Positions 51,701 to 64,000 of a DNA stretch of 64,000 bases are shown here, one piece after another. Position 1 is the first letter of the stretch. Every line of letters begins with the position of its first letter. The stretch spans positions 80,329,561 to 80,393,560 of the forward strand of contig NC_088775.1 in the NCBI RefSeq assembly GCF_954871325.1. Reading direction: 5' to 3'. Under the pieces are notes generated by a model. The model was given only the letters and a program-made list of their open reading frames with translations. It was not told where the DNA came from and ran no database searches. The translations under genes were made by a program, and so were the position numbers. The stretch comes from Gordionus sp. m RMFG-2023. Lineage: Eukaryota; Nematomorpha; Gordioida; Chordodea; Parachordodidae.

Positions 51701-54700
51701 CTTCTTCTTCTTTCTTTCTTAGAATTTTTTTTAGGATCAATATAGATCAGTGACATTTAAGGGCCATAATTTTTTGACAAAGTCAGGCCCCCAAAGCCCG
51801 ATCCGGCCCCTATCAAATATTTAAAAAAATTCCCAAGTCCAAAATAAGTTTCAAAAAATTTTCCAAGCCCGGCCCAAACCTATATCCAAAAATTTAATTT
51901 AATGTATTTAGTAAAGATAAACAATATTTAAATGTATTTAGGCAATCATTTTGTTTACAATACTGAAATTCATTATTAAAAGAAAAAAATGGCAATATTT
52001 CTTTAAGTTAGCAACTGTTTTAAATAAGCTAAATATAATAATTTTAGGCCTAAGCTAAGCCCAAACACATTAAAAAAACGACCCTTTAGAAAATATGATA
52101 TTAGGCCCATACGGTTCACTCGATCTGGTATAGATATCAGAACCTAGAAGGCAAGGATAAAAGTAACTGTTATAATTTAAATTGACGGCATAAATACTTT
52201 TCAAAAATGTGTATCTTATAATACTTTAGGTAATATTCAGAAAGATAAAAGTAACCGCAATACTGTGCAACCCTGTATATATACTTTGCAAGTTTGAAAC
52301 GCTACACTTCTATAGAAGGATGCTTTCCAGGAATAAAAGCTATATATGATAAGAATTTTAGTTCATTATAAATTTTAAATAAAAATAGATATTTCAGAAC
52401 TCAGATTGTCAATGACGCTGCTAGCTCATCTTAGATGCAAGAGTTAATTTAATTTAAGTGCTAAAGAAACTCTTTGCTCGAATATGAAAATATTTTGAAT
52501 AATATTGGCATTCAAAAATATATAATTTTTGAATATTTCAAATTCATTAGCTTCATGTATGTATAAGAATTCTAATTTCAAAAATCAAAAAATTATATTT
52601 TTTTTTTAGAGTTTATTTTATGATAGCGGTTAGGAAAATCATAATAAAAATAGGCTGTTTTCAAATACAAACTCAATAATATTATACAAATACAATATTT
52701 TTAATTTAAACGTAAATCAAACAAATGCTTAAACCATTTCAAGGACATCATCATAATATTATTGAATTGAAAAAATTTTAATTCGATTTTTTAAATTTCG
52801 GTTATTTAAACTTTTTAAGAATATTTCAAAAATATTATTAAAATTTATAATTAAAAAAGGTAATTATAGCCAAAGAAAAATATATTTTTAAAAAAACCCA
52901 TAGTCCATATAATGATATAACAACTCAGCGAGATATTAATTCATTAGTAAGAATTGTTTTAATCATTGAGGTTGTGTCCTAACTTGTCTTAATTTTTACT
53001 CACACCTTTTTGGTTTTTTGTAAAATATAAATTTTGGAGAGACACTAACTTTGAAATAATCTTACTTATAAACTCAATTATTTTTAGTCACAGGCAGTTA
53101 TAAATTCTAAAACCAAAGGAGATCCAGTTCTTCTTTTTAAAAAAATTAAACCTTCTCCATTATATGATATAAACATAAATGAGATATTTCTGCAAATTCT
53201 GAGTAGTTATAATAATGATTATATTAAAAATACAATCGATTTCATAAAAACAAAAAACAAAAAATTATATATAGTAGTTTATGAAAAAAATTAATAAATG
53301 TCTCACCATTCAAATGAGTAGAATTATTAGAATCGATAATACCATTAACCAATATAGGACCATAGCCATTTGTTCTAGGTTTAGCACCAATGTAGGCAAG
53401 ATTAACATTTGCTTTCCTGCCATCAATTATGGGATTAGCATCCTTAACAGCTCTATCCGCAGCTGTTTTATCAGACATAGTTACCTTTTTATTGATTTAT
53501 GTATAAAGGAATGTTAAGATTATTTTGATTTTAGGGTTAATTTTTTATTTATATGAAAGTGTCGTGTTTTTAATTAGTTTATAATTTATCTTATCCTTTG
53601 TTTGTACGGTATTCGTTAATAAGTGATGGGTTTTTCTTGTATTACCATTCATATTTTTCTTTGATTACAATATTCGTTTATAAATGATGTGTTTTTCTTA
53701 TACCCTACAATTTATATTTTTCCTTGTTTGTACGATATTCACTTATACCGAGCTTGTTTAGATTTCATCCTCAAAACTGGTTTTAGCCAGTTTTCGAGAT
53801 GGACGAGGACATGAAATTTATATTTATTGATTATTGTATGATTGTAAAAGGGGGCTATATAAAGGCCCAGAAAAATGAAATTGGGATTATGAAATAATTT
53901 ATTAGCTACTTGTTTTACATCTATGTCATGATATTTATTCGATTATTTTTAATGGACTTATTGTAATTGTACTATTAGTGGCGACTATTCTTAACGAAAT
54001 AAAATTTTATGAAACTAACTGTCTGTTCGTTTATATGTGGTGGTTTACTTCATTCTGAGCGACTCTTGCCGGGACTTTGGTAAAACCATAACATGCCCGC
54101 TAAGTCCGGTCCCCCAGTCCCCTTCTGCGACAATCCCGGCCCTACGAACTCCGTCGTTCTCTCCCCCTCCCCGATGGTTGGATTTGATTGTCGAAATACA
54201 ACAGAAAGCATCCTAAATGGGATGGGGTTTGAGTAACCTCAATTTTTTAACACAGACTTCTCAAGATGGTATAAATAAGGTATAATTAAATTAGAACGCG
54301 ACATATAATTTACATGAATATTAATTAACTTTTCAGATGACCGAATATGAAAAAATTACCTATGCAGTTCCATTTTAAAATACTTTACAGTGAAATCAAA
54401 AAAGATGCTTTTGTTCTGTATAGTAAATAGAACAAATCGATCTGTTGTTAAAACTATCAGGCACTGGGAGATGGGACAGATTTTGGATGGCTTTTATTTT
54501 AAATATATTTGAACGGCGCCCTTTCTTTTGCAAGTTTGTCCAGACTAATCTTGATTTGACACTATTTTTTGAAGACATTAAATTACAGGGAATCAAAATC
54601 ATGTGGAACTATACTAATCGGAAAAATATGATGAAACTTATAAACCTGAACTGAATTTGCATCTAGAAAAAAAAGGAAGATAAGCCTGAAGTATTGAATA

Positions 54701-57700
54701 TCAAATTGTGTACTACTAAATATTTAATAGCGCTCAAGGCTTTTATCATATTAAAAAAAATACTTGAATTGTTAAAGATATTGTCATCAATATTATAGTT
54801 ATACTGACTTATGCATAAATATTGATGAAAATATTAACGTAATCAGTATTATTGTTAAACGGCTCGTTTTGAGCCGATTTTTAAAAACGGCTAACTTCAT
54901 CTATAATATTACGCAAGTCTGATGATTTTGTTTGTAGAAGGAACAAAGATTTGGACATCTATTAGCGAAATTTCAAGGTTTAGGCAATATTTTTCTTAAA
55001 AATCGCCTCAAAACGAGCCGTTTAACAACATTAAACCAAAGGAGTAAGAACCCTCAAAATTGTCACTTTTCTTAAATACCTAATAAATACCCCACCCTAT
55101 TATTCTCACAGTCACAACATGTCATTTAAACAATATTTTCCAAAGAAATAATATGTGCAAGTTTAATAATTTTTTAAAACTGAAATTTTGGAGAAAATAA
55201 GTTGTTTTTTTTTAAAAAAAAGAAATGGGTGTGAAACCAAAATTATTTTTTATAAAAAAAGAGCGGAGAGATATCCGATAAAATTTATAGTGAGGAATAG
55301 CAATCACAAATCTCCTCCCCTCTTTACAAAAATTGTGGATATGCCTATGGATGGAAAAATGATACATAAAAATATGAGATACTTATGGTATGCCAAGGTA
55401 TATTAAAATAGGTAAAATTCTATATATATATACATGCATACACCATGAAACATTTATCTTTACATGAAATATGAGTTAAAAATAAAAGTTAATATCATTT
55501 GCAACTAATTACATTGTCGGACAAAGTATAGATGGTGATTCCAAAATGAGTAGATTATTGGAGTGCCTTTCTAGGTTAAGGCAAACACCCAAGCCAGTAT
55601 TTAGTAAATACCTACCATTGCGTGCCTTAATTTAATTGCTAGATAAATAGCAATATAATTATGTCAAATCGGCGTAATAACGAAGATATACCTATTATCG
55701 ATGCAATTCAGGTTCACTGGTGCTAACATATAATCTATTTCAATAGTGCCAGAGCGCAATATTGATAAGATTCGTGCTAAAAAGTTACAACTTGGTTAAA
55801 TAATATATTTAAAGACGTTTTCTCTACGTCTTTTAAGGTGATATTTCTTATAATATTCAGCAATTTTTAGATTGAAAGTGGTATACCGATTAAAGTATAG
55901 ATCCCTGGTATTTTGGCCGCACCCAAGTCCTGACCCTTTTAAAAAGTGGAGTGTTCAATGTTTCTAGGTGTCAAAAAAAATATTAAAATTTTTTTCCTTT
56001 GATGAAATATTAATTTAACTTTTCTTTAGAGTTTTTTTTATCTCTTCCCATTTTAAAAATTGGTTTTTATACTCCTTTATATCAATTTTAGAGGTTGTGT
56101 GAGTAGTGTTGGTAATAATATTTTATCATAAATGATAATTTTATAATATGCTATATAATAAGAATACGTTGATTATTTTGTTTCATATCAATTTAGAAAG
56201 TGAAATTTTGGAAGTTTTGTAGCAGGCGCCCAAGCCGCCCCCCCTTTCTCATCGGAAATTTGCCTGCTCTTGTAAATATCATTTTATGGTAATATAAATT
56301 TTCCTCCTACACAGCTCTCACCAAAAATATATTATGAAAAAAATAAATTAGTAAAAGTTAATAACTTTTTAAATATATATTATAATTCAAAATTTTTAGA
56401 AAAAAAAAGTAAAAACTTAAGATTATTTTTATGATATAACCAAGGCCTACAACAAGTGTACCTAAAGATCTCCAATAAAATTTATGGGAGGGAGACCTTA
56501 CCTAACAATGACCCCCCCCCCCCCCCACAAAATCTATGATACGCCTATGTTTTGTAATGTAGGTAATATTTGATTATAAACGATATTAAGGGGTATGCGA
56601 AGCATTTAAAATATAAATTAATTTTTAAATTTTTTACTTGTAAATTATGTACGTCTATTATTAATACGGAGTATAAAAAGAAATTGAAAAAAAATGGTGT
56701 AATTTTAAGTCAATATTTCTTTATCATCTTTAAACCCTGAACTCGGACGCGAACCCTTTTTTAAAATTCATTCCTGAACCCGGATCTGGACCCGGACCCT
56801 TTTTTTGTGGGAGGGTTGACATACCTGGTATAGATGCATAAGGGTTATGAGGAAAGGGGATCCTTGAGGGGAATATGAGAAAAATAATAGCTACCTGCGT
56901 CATTAAGATGAGATGGCAATCTTTAGGAGGTTCATATTATTGGAGTTTTAATTTTTTTAAATATAAATTATATTTTCTTATGAGCAACTAATAAAATATC
57001 AATATAGCGAATATATTATGTTTATGGCCAACATATAAAAATTTATTGTTAAGTTGGAATTTCTATATCTACTAAAAGATATTCCTTAATTTTGAAATAT
57101 TGTATAAATCATTGTTATTTAAAATTCAACTACGATTTCACAACTGCATATTTCAAAATTTAATTAAAAGTTTATGAATGTGTAGTATTTATATTTTTAA
57201 TATATATTTTTTAGATTTGTGATAAGGCCAATATTGACGTGGTGTAAAAAAATATTACATCTTCCTCAAATAAATTAAAAAAAAATAATTAATTGAATAT
57301 TTTTCAAACAGATGATAATTCAGCCAAAATAATGAACGATTTTGCTTTATAATTTTTTTTTAAATGTAAAATAAATCGTATTTATAATACGGCTTTCTTA
57401 TAAATTTTTTCTCCTTACTTTGCAAAAAAAATCTAAATTCTAAAACGCCTTATGTTAATTCGTTAGAAAACAAACACATAGCAATAGGAAGCCAATAGAG
57501 GAGATAGGTGATTGTGAATTAATTTCCAGTTAAGTGGCAAGGGAAATCTCGACTGATAATTGCTCATTATTATGTTATTATCTTGAATGCTCTACCTACC
57601 GTATAATAAATATGCAACAAATCCTAAGCGTGTCTCTCCTACATAATATACTAAAAATTCTAACATTGATCATTTCTTATGTAGGAGGAAAATAAATTTT

Positions 57701-60700
57701 AATATTTTATATAAAACTAATGCTTGTGTATTTTAAACCACGAGAATATATTATTAAACACTTATTACGGTTAAATAATAGATGTATTAGAGGTATGCAA
57801 TCGTTGTTTTTAAATTTTTTAACCAGCCCACCTATACCCAGGCCTCTAACATGATGAGAGTACAATCAATCACATCATTAAAATCCTAAGGGGAAGTGCT
57901 TCGAGGGGGGGGGGGGTCAAGAGGTATCCTTTTAGTCAATAACATTGTAAATATCATTCTATAATTCAATTATTTTAGTTATCAGAGGGACCTCCGTGTC
58001 ATTGGCCTGAAATCTAGAGGACTGTGTCCTATAACTTCCCGAGTCTATGACGTGAAATACCCCCTATGGGTTACCAACGATAAACGAAGAAATTTCTTGA
58101 ATAGATGATTCCTTAACTATGGCCACAATTTAATAAAGATTCGTTTAGTTTTCCATGCACAGTAAACATCGTTATAGTTAGCTTCCATGGGAACCTAAAA
58201 AATAGTAAACGATAGCGAATGTTAACTATATCCTATTACTCTATCGTATATTCTTTGGACTATTTTTTAAGATTAAACTAATTTTTTTTTTAAATTAAAT
58301 TCCATCATAAATCATATTCTGTATAATTTAATCAATAATCATTTAAAATTCATATATTTATGGCTAAATTATAAGATAGACCGAGTTAATAAAATTTAGT
58401 TATCAATAATGACGAGTTAATCAAAAAGGTTAACTATAGCTAAATAATTTAATTTCACTTCAGATAGGACTTTCAAATTTAGTTAAAAATAAAAGTTAAC
58501 TGTATATCCGAGTTAAATATAAAGACTGTACATCTTTATTACATTGTGACCATAGTAAGAAATCATCTTCGTTGACTGATAAATGTTCCTAATTTCTATT
58601 TAAAAAAATCAACCGAAGCTCCTAACAAGGGTTTATTTTCACTAATCGATCATTCATATCAATTGTTGTGTTGTCAGCAAGATTTAAAAATCGTTTGATT
58701 TATGGAAAGCGGTTACTTGACACATTATTAGAAATAACTTTAAACAGGATCTTTGTGAGGCCAATAGAATCGTTCGTTATGGCAAGGTATAATATTTACT
58801 ATATGATATGATACCGAGGATCAATTCATCTCAGTTTGACATGAGCAACATGATTATTCTGTTAAGTGTATAATTCCGTTTGTTTTATTAAAGGTTTATA
58901 CATAGAGTATTATATAAGTGAAGTAATTGAGTCTCAAATAAAATCAAGAGTGATTATTTCTTGTGTAGAGAATAATGAAAAATCAAAATTTTACGTTATT
59001 TAACATATAATTATTTTTTCTATCTTGGTTGAGGACGTCGATTTCCACTTCTTCTGATATAATCTCCATATTTCCCTACCAAATATTATCATCCTCCCCT
59101 TATTATAAACAAATATTGTGAAGTGGCAGGATGACAGATATTACCTGAACTATCCATTTCAGATAATGCGTCTAGGACACTTTGTAAATTAAATTCCAAT
59201 TTAATTTGGAGGAAAAAAATATATTTTACCTTTCCGAAAATAAATTGCAGAATGGATGAATTAGTGCAGGTATATTATCCGCAATAAGAATATATAATTT
59301 TTTTTATAAATTTTTTTATTGAAATAGTTCTTTTTTAAAAAAAAGATTACAATTTTTAAAGCAAATTTATATAAAACAAATTTAACACGATTCCAGGAAA
59401 CAATATATTATTTTTAGAACTGAATCTAATGGTAGCGTCTGATCAAGATGAAGGGTCACAGTCATTTATTACAAGGCTGGGTTAAATTTGTTACTCTACA
59501 AAGAATCGAATTTCTTCTGATCTCCAGAAATTTATAAAAATTGGAGACCAGTATTGTGATTTAAAAAGTTCATATTAGTCTGCAGACGAGTTTTTAGCAA
59601 GAACATTCGCCCACCTTTTGTTTAAATTTTTCGATTCACTCATCCGTGGTTTAAAAAAAAATTTACTCGCACCTACATTCATCTACAAATTTGCTTAACC
59701 CACCTGCCCAATGTTTTAAAATTATTTGATTGGTTTTGAATTTATTTATTTATTTTTCATATATATACAATCTAATAAAATATGCATTATGGAATAAAAT
59801 AATTTTTAATAAATATAAGCTCGTTCTGTTCATTTGGTTGAAATTTTATTTATCCGCTGACCCATTTTTTAAAAAAATTTCTACCCCCCCCCCCCCCTAT
59901 AATTTTTAACATGTTTAATCCGCTCGCTCATACCCACCCAAAGTAAAGGTGAGCGTGAGAATACAAACTAAAACCCCGTCTATTGCAGACTTTGGTAAGG
60001 CCTCCTTTACTACTATCTATTAAAACTGATATTGGGTCTAGCCTACATTTACTTTAACATATCATAAAAATTTGACTATATGTTCGAAGACAAAATTCAA
60101 ATTATATATACACAATGTATAAATAAATTCGGCGTTTAGCTCAATTTATTTGATCGTTGTTTGAATTTGAACTCCATTCGTGTAATCTTGTTTTGTAATC
60201 TTCTAGAAAAGAGAATTTGGATGAATATAAAACTTAATCGATTTATCGATATCATTAATGAAACCCTTAATTCTTTAATCTTATATATTATTTTTTCTTT
60301 TAATAATTATTGTTGAAATTGTTGATTTATTTTATTTTTATTTTCCGGTTCGTTTTTTGGAGGAATATGACTTAACAAATGAAATGGAATTTTGATGTCT
60401 ATGGATTCAAATATTCTTAACTCACTCTTTATCATGAATATGGTTATTCAAGACTCAAAAACAGATAAGATTTATATTTCTTTATAATAATAATTACTAA
60501 ATCTCACTATTACAATATCGGAACGGGTAAGTTCCACTCATTTAGTTAAACTACAACTGGGTACAAGGTTTGTTGGTATCCTTGAGAAAAAAAATCGGCA
60601 TAATTTTATGAAAGGTGGGCCTTCATAAAATTCACGTTCGCTCATTTTGGGCAGGTCTATGACCAATATGCTAGATAAATAAGAAGATATAATTAGTTCA

Positions 60701-62250
60701 TTCCAGTGGCGTATCCATGATTTTCGTAAGGAGAGAGAGGGGGCTGGCCGACATTTGGGATATTTATCACCATATTGGATATATTAAGGTCCCCCCTTTG
60801 AAGAACTTGTTTTTTTAAATATATGATTGATGACATATTATATTTATTTGGGGGGAAGGGACGAGGTTGGAAGGGTGTTCGGGGAAAATATTTATTATCT
60901 ATTAGGAAAACTTACAAATTTCTATATATTTTTTAATTTAACAGACACTAGGAGATCATATTAGCTTTAATAGATTATTCATTATATTATGAATAAAGTT
61001 TTCATTTCTATATAATGATGATAAATTGATAGATTATGTACTATATTTAAGATTTTGTTAGGCCCCTGATTTTTTTTTAAAAATTCGCCACCTCTATGAG
61101 GCTATATTTTACTCCTCTACTCTAGGGACGAAACGTAAAGTTTACTACTCTAAGATATGCAATTAATCTTTTTTTTTATTGTGTCGCCATATAAAAAGAA
61201 ATATTAAAATGCTTATATTCGGAATATCTAAATTTTATATCATCTACTGTGGGAGATTAATTTCAAAAATCTGATTAGATATACTCTTTTGCCCAAATTA
61301 TTTAGATATTATAAAAAATAAGTGATGTTAACTTTGCTTCCTGATAATTTTTTTTTTAACGTAGTATAAATATAGTTTTTTTTAACGCGATAAAATTACA
61401 GTTATCTAACCTTACTTCTATGGTTGCTTCATCACTGAATTTAAGGTAGATTGAAAAGAAATAGTAATATAGGGAATAAAATAAAATTTAATCAATTATT
61501 TTAAAAAAAAACATTAATTTTATTTACAAAGCCATATCCTCGGGATTTGCCTGTTTGCCTGTCTGTTATAACAACTGCCTCCTCGATGTCCCCAAAAACT
61601 TCAAAAAAAATTCTAAGAGATTCGTCGGTAGTATGATATGGTAGCCCACCCACAAATATCTTGGTTAATGTTGTATCCTTTTGTTGTATTTGAGAAGGAC
61701 TAGAATTGGAGGGAACATGGGTTGATACGGGTCCATCATCATTATAATTTTTGGAAGATGGGCATGGAGAAATATCGAAATCCCTAACGTTTTCAAATTC
61801 ATTAAAGGTATTTGATTCAGAAACTCTGACATCATCATTATTTTCGCTCATTTTATTGTTACCATTGATATTTTTTATATTATCTTTGTGATCATTACAG
61901 TAATTCTCACTGATTTTGGAAGAAGCATCGTTAGTATCTCCATTCATCTCTCCTATGATATGGATATCGTTATTATTATTATCATAGCCATCGCAATTTT
62001 CATCCAAAGTTTGACAATGCGAATATTGTTTTTTGAGGCCATTTGAAAGTTGTTTATTATTATTAAGATTGGAATTTAGGCTAACCTCTTTGGCGTTTTC
62101 AAGCAATTGTTGATTTATGTCAGGAGTATATCCATTCGTGATCCCCTTATTTTCTGCGTTTTTAGAACATATACTACGCACATTCTTCAATCGATTGTGG
62201 TAGATTTGTTTGGATGGGTCAATTGGGCAGGGGATAAGATTTTTGTTCAT
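48797..62250 (-). CDS. RBM24/RBM38/SUP-12-type RNA-binding protein
   Basis: This family binds GU-rich RNA through one RRM and controls splicing and mRNA stability, notably in muscle. Exons, 5' to 3': 61528-62250, 53307-53484, 49636-49693, 49440-49588, 48797-49380; all junctions are GT-AG and keep frame, giving 563 aa. The RRM starts near residue 197 with [17 protein letters not shown] (RNP2). RNP1, SRGYGFVTM, spans the 8-kb first intron. It ends [19 protein letters not shown], the family hallmark. After it, GAIYTGLLP and [13 protein letters not shown] recall the PHYIYP region of vertebrate RBM24/38. Those proteins are about 240 aa with the RRM at the start; here a 196-residue Asn/Asp/Ser-rich extension precedes it and a long Asn/Ser/Gly-rich tail follows. 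The ATG at 62250 is the first of the open exon; a 5' UTR intron may end near 62290. Introns 1 and 2 hold repeats. Confidence 0.93.
50411..50584. repeat. Tandem duplication of an 87-bp unit in RBM intron 2
   Basis: Two direct copies start GCTCTTGTTTGTC at 50411 and 50498. They share GGTCAAAAT, ATTTTTGTTAAA and AAAGAATTATTATAAGAAC, with short indels between copies. Confidence 0.85.
50640..50780. repeat. GTAACGAG/CTCGTTAC repeat cluster
   Basis: At least six degenerate copies of GCGTTACTTTTTCGA and AACGAGTAAT lie in about 140 bp, in both orientations. They resemble the subterminal arrays of the other hAT-type elements, but no termini were found. Confidence 0.6.
51738..52140. repeat. GC-tract hAT MITE-like relic in RBM intron 2
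   Basis: The region begins near TAGATCAGTGACATTTAAGGG. It carries AGGCCCCCAAAGCCCGATC and AAGCCCGGCCC motifs at its left and TTAGGCCCATACGG at its right, ending near CTGGTATAGATATC. The layout matches the 10319-10663 family, but the ends are too diverged to date the insertion. Confidence 0.5.
53558..54093 (+). mobile_element. Possible solo LTR
   Basis: The stretch begins TGTCGTG and ends CCATAACA. It has about two and a half copies of a 65-75-bp tandem unit (53590-53745), a promoter-like GGGGGCTATATAAAGGCCC near 53850 and an AATAAA near 53998. From 54050 the DNA is unusually G+C rich (to about 54185), like the leader after an LTR. No target duplication or retroviral-type genes were found, so this is tentative. 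Confidence 0.35.
54848..55032. mobile_element. Palindromic TGTTGTTAAA MITE in RBM intron 1 region
   Basis: The left arm (ATTGTTAAACGGCTCG, GAGCCGATTTTTAAAAACGG) and right arm (CCTCAAAACGAGCCG, TTTAACAACATT) are near-identical to the MITE at 1968-2188. The 185-bp copy has lost part of its middle. It lies between the first two RBM coding exons. Confidence 0.8.
55033..59019. other. RBM intron 1 interior, no gene seen
   Basis: AT-rich with poly-C or poly-G runs at about 56513-56527 and 57906-57916. A patch at 56738-56815 carries GGACGCGAACCC and GGACCCGGACCC motifs, probably another subterminal-repeat relic. No coding segment recognised. Confidence 0.45.
59020..59179 (-). other. Candidate small coding exons inside RBM intron 1
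   Basis: Segment 59145-59179 reads [12 protein letters not shown] and ends at a good donor (CAG/GTAATA). Segment 59020-59075 starts after a TAG acceptor and reads [17 protein letters not shown] followed by a stop. The phases fit (one base plus two). An open piece further upstream ([13 protein letters not shown], about 59229-59270) ends at a donor in the phase needed, but no acceptor or start is visible before it. No family recognised. This could be part of an unknown nested gene, an alternative last exon, or chance. Confidence 0.25.
59180..61527. other. RBM intron 1, donor-proximal part, no gene seen
   Basis: AT-rich sequence with a poly-C run at about 59884-59898 and C-rich patches near 60720-60800. 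Short open frames show no recognisable protein. Confidence 0.45.
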
Positions 62251-64000
62251 AACACAGATTATAAATTATTTCAATTCCCTTTCCGCTAAAACACAAAGTT
62301 GGGTCTCAGTGACGTTCCAACCTTTTTCTAGTAATGCATTCAATAAAATATATTCAGCAAATTTTAAAATAAAACTATTTAAATTGAAAACTTTTTATTT
62401 TTAATAAAATTTTGTTTTGAGGATGGGAATGCACTCCACCATTATCTCTCTCCTAAACAAAAATAAAGGAAAGATGGAATTTAATTCAAAATTAGTATTA
62501 TTATGTATAACATAAACTGTCAAACAGACAATTATACTGTATAATTTTTACTTGACTTGTATACAAAAAAAAAAGATTAAAAAGTAGATTTTATTTTTCA
62601 TATTTTTTTGCTTAGTTACATTTGATTTGATAATGTATACATAATATTCTTTAGTATCCTAGAAAGGATGTAAATATAATAAAAGTTGATATTATATCCC
62701 CATGCACTAAGATATATGTCGCACATAGGCAAAAGTTTAGATTTGTTGAAAAACACAATAAATTAAGCACTTTTAGACTTTGAGCATGCTTCTTGTCATG
62801 TCATATACTGATTTAATTTGTTTTCAATCGGGATTATCTTGCTGCCGTCCTGGTTTGTGCCGCTTTTAGACAATGCCTAAGTTAGGTAAGTAGTAAAGAA
62901 GGGGCCCCGCCCACGCAAGATAATCAAACCACAAAAAGTTCATAATTCAATAAGATCATAATTAGATAGAATGCCTGTCATCAATGTAATAATTATGACT
63001 GTTGTTTAATATGAATAAATATGTTAATTTAATCTCATTTTTAAACAAGAAATTATTTTAGTAAAATTAATTCAAGAAACCTTTATCTTGCCCTCTATGC
63101 CATTTAATTCAAATGACGATCTTGCTTCATACCCCACCCTTATGCTAGAAGTGTTAGCGATGAATAATATAATCCTTAATCCTTTATTTATAAACTTCAT
63201 AGATGTAAAAAATTTATTTCAACTCTTTAGGTACAGATTACGTAATTTTGTACAGACGATTATAACTCAGAGAGAAAGACATTTTTCAAAAAAAATAAAA
63301 TGTAATATTTAAGTAACAAACATTATGGTAATTTAAGAAGTTTCATAGGCACCAAAGACTTTTAATATTTGCCTCAAAGATAAATAGGGTTAATTTTGAT
63401 TTTTAGCCCAAATCAAAAGGGAGAGGAAATAAAATGATATGTAAAAAAGTTGATCAATCAAATTTCCCTAAAATAAAATGGATATGTGCCTTGAAATAAA
63501 TTTTTTTTTAAATGAGCCTGTATCCTGATTCGACTTATTTCTAAAACCTCGACTAAACAGCCTACTAATAAATGGGAAAAAAATCAATAAAACCATAAGC
63601 ACAATAAATTACAAAAAAAATACAATTCCACAAACAATCTTTAATATGGTGTGCTAGTTCAAAAGCTGTTTAACCTAGCAGTTCAAAAGCTGTTTAGCCC
63701 AGCTAAGGCTGCTACCAAAACTTTTATATATCTGGAAAAACCAATCGTTAAAAAGTTTTAAAAGTATCACAATATTTTTAAATGTTTTAATTTTATATTT
63801 TAGAAAAAGACTTATATCATGTTTTTTAAAGTCTTAGAATAAATTTTTTTTATTGATTCAACAGATATAATGCTGTTGACATATCACCATCTGATTTTTG
63901 TGGATATTGATTAACATTAAATCACAAAGAAAACAATTTTAAAATAAACATAAAAAATTATTCCATAAGCCTTGACGCAAGTGTGAGGATAGCCATATTT
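62251..64000. other. Upstream region of the RBM gene, no other gene seen
   Basis: This should hold the RBM 5' UTR and promoter on the minus strand. A relatively G+C-rich patch at 62840-62930 (with GGGGCCCCGCCC) is a possible promoter area, by composition only. A 74-codon frame at 63088-63312 (+) resembles nothing I know. A 26-bp near-repeat (AGTTCAAAAGCTGTTTA) is duplicated at about 63656-63703. Confidence 0.4.

Overview
This is AT-rich, intron-rich eukaryotic DNA from an invertebrate animal. The evidence is a TRPN (NompC-type) mechanosensory channel, an SLC6 transporter, an ATPase inhibitor IF1 and an RBM24/38-type RNA-binding protein. All are split by GT-AG introns, some only 39-44 nt long. 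There are many hAT and Merlin DNA transposon remains. I see no bacterial-style operon, no tRNA or rRNA, and no CRISPR. The phylum cannot be fixed from the sequence alone.

Layout: 1-13.8 kb is a transposon graveyard. It holds palindromic and GC-tract MITE-like elements, a 2.07-kb hAT element inserted exactly into the end of an older MITE (8-bp target duplication TTAACAAC), a Merlin element with an exact 8-bp duplication GAATATTT, itself interrupted by a small hAT MITE (duplication CTGGATAT), and a second, decayed hAT. From 13,861 to 18,219 (+) lies a 12-exon SLC6 transporter, modelled end to end (614 aa). Convergent with it, 18,564-35,644 (-), is a 29-exon TRPN channel, modelled end to end (1,731 aa); every internal junction keeps the frame. 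From 38.4 to 41.0 kb (-) are two fragments of a KDM4/JMJD2 histone demethylase with stops and frameshifts, a pseudogene. From 42,403 to 42,876 (+) is a compact five-exon ATPase inhibitor IF1 gene (103 aa). From 48,797 to 62,250 (-) is a five-exon RBM24/38/SUP-12-type RRM gene (563 aa) with an 8-kb first intron and a long Asn-rich N-terminal extension.

The genes do not form a pathway. The channel and the transporter are both typical of excitable cells, but their neighbourhood is best read as ordinary genome order. The striking non-genic themes are several hAT/MITE families, each filled with its own short subterminal repeat (CCGAACC, GGCCGGG, GATCGG, perhaps GTAACGAG), and many long C/G homopolymer runs in otherwise AT-rich DNA. 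Exon coordinates were worked out by hand from reading frame and splice consensus, and have not been checked against transcripts.
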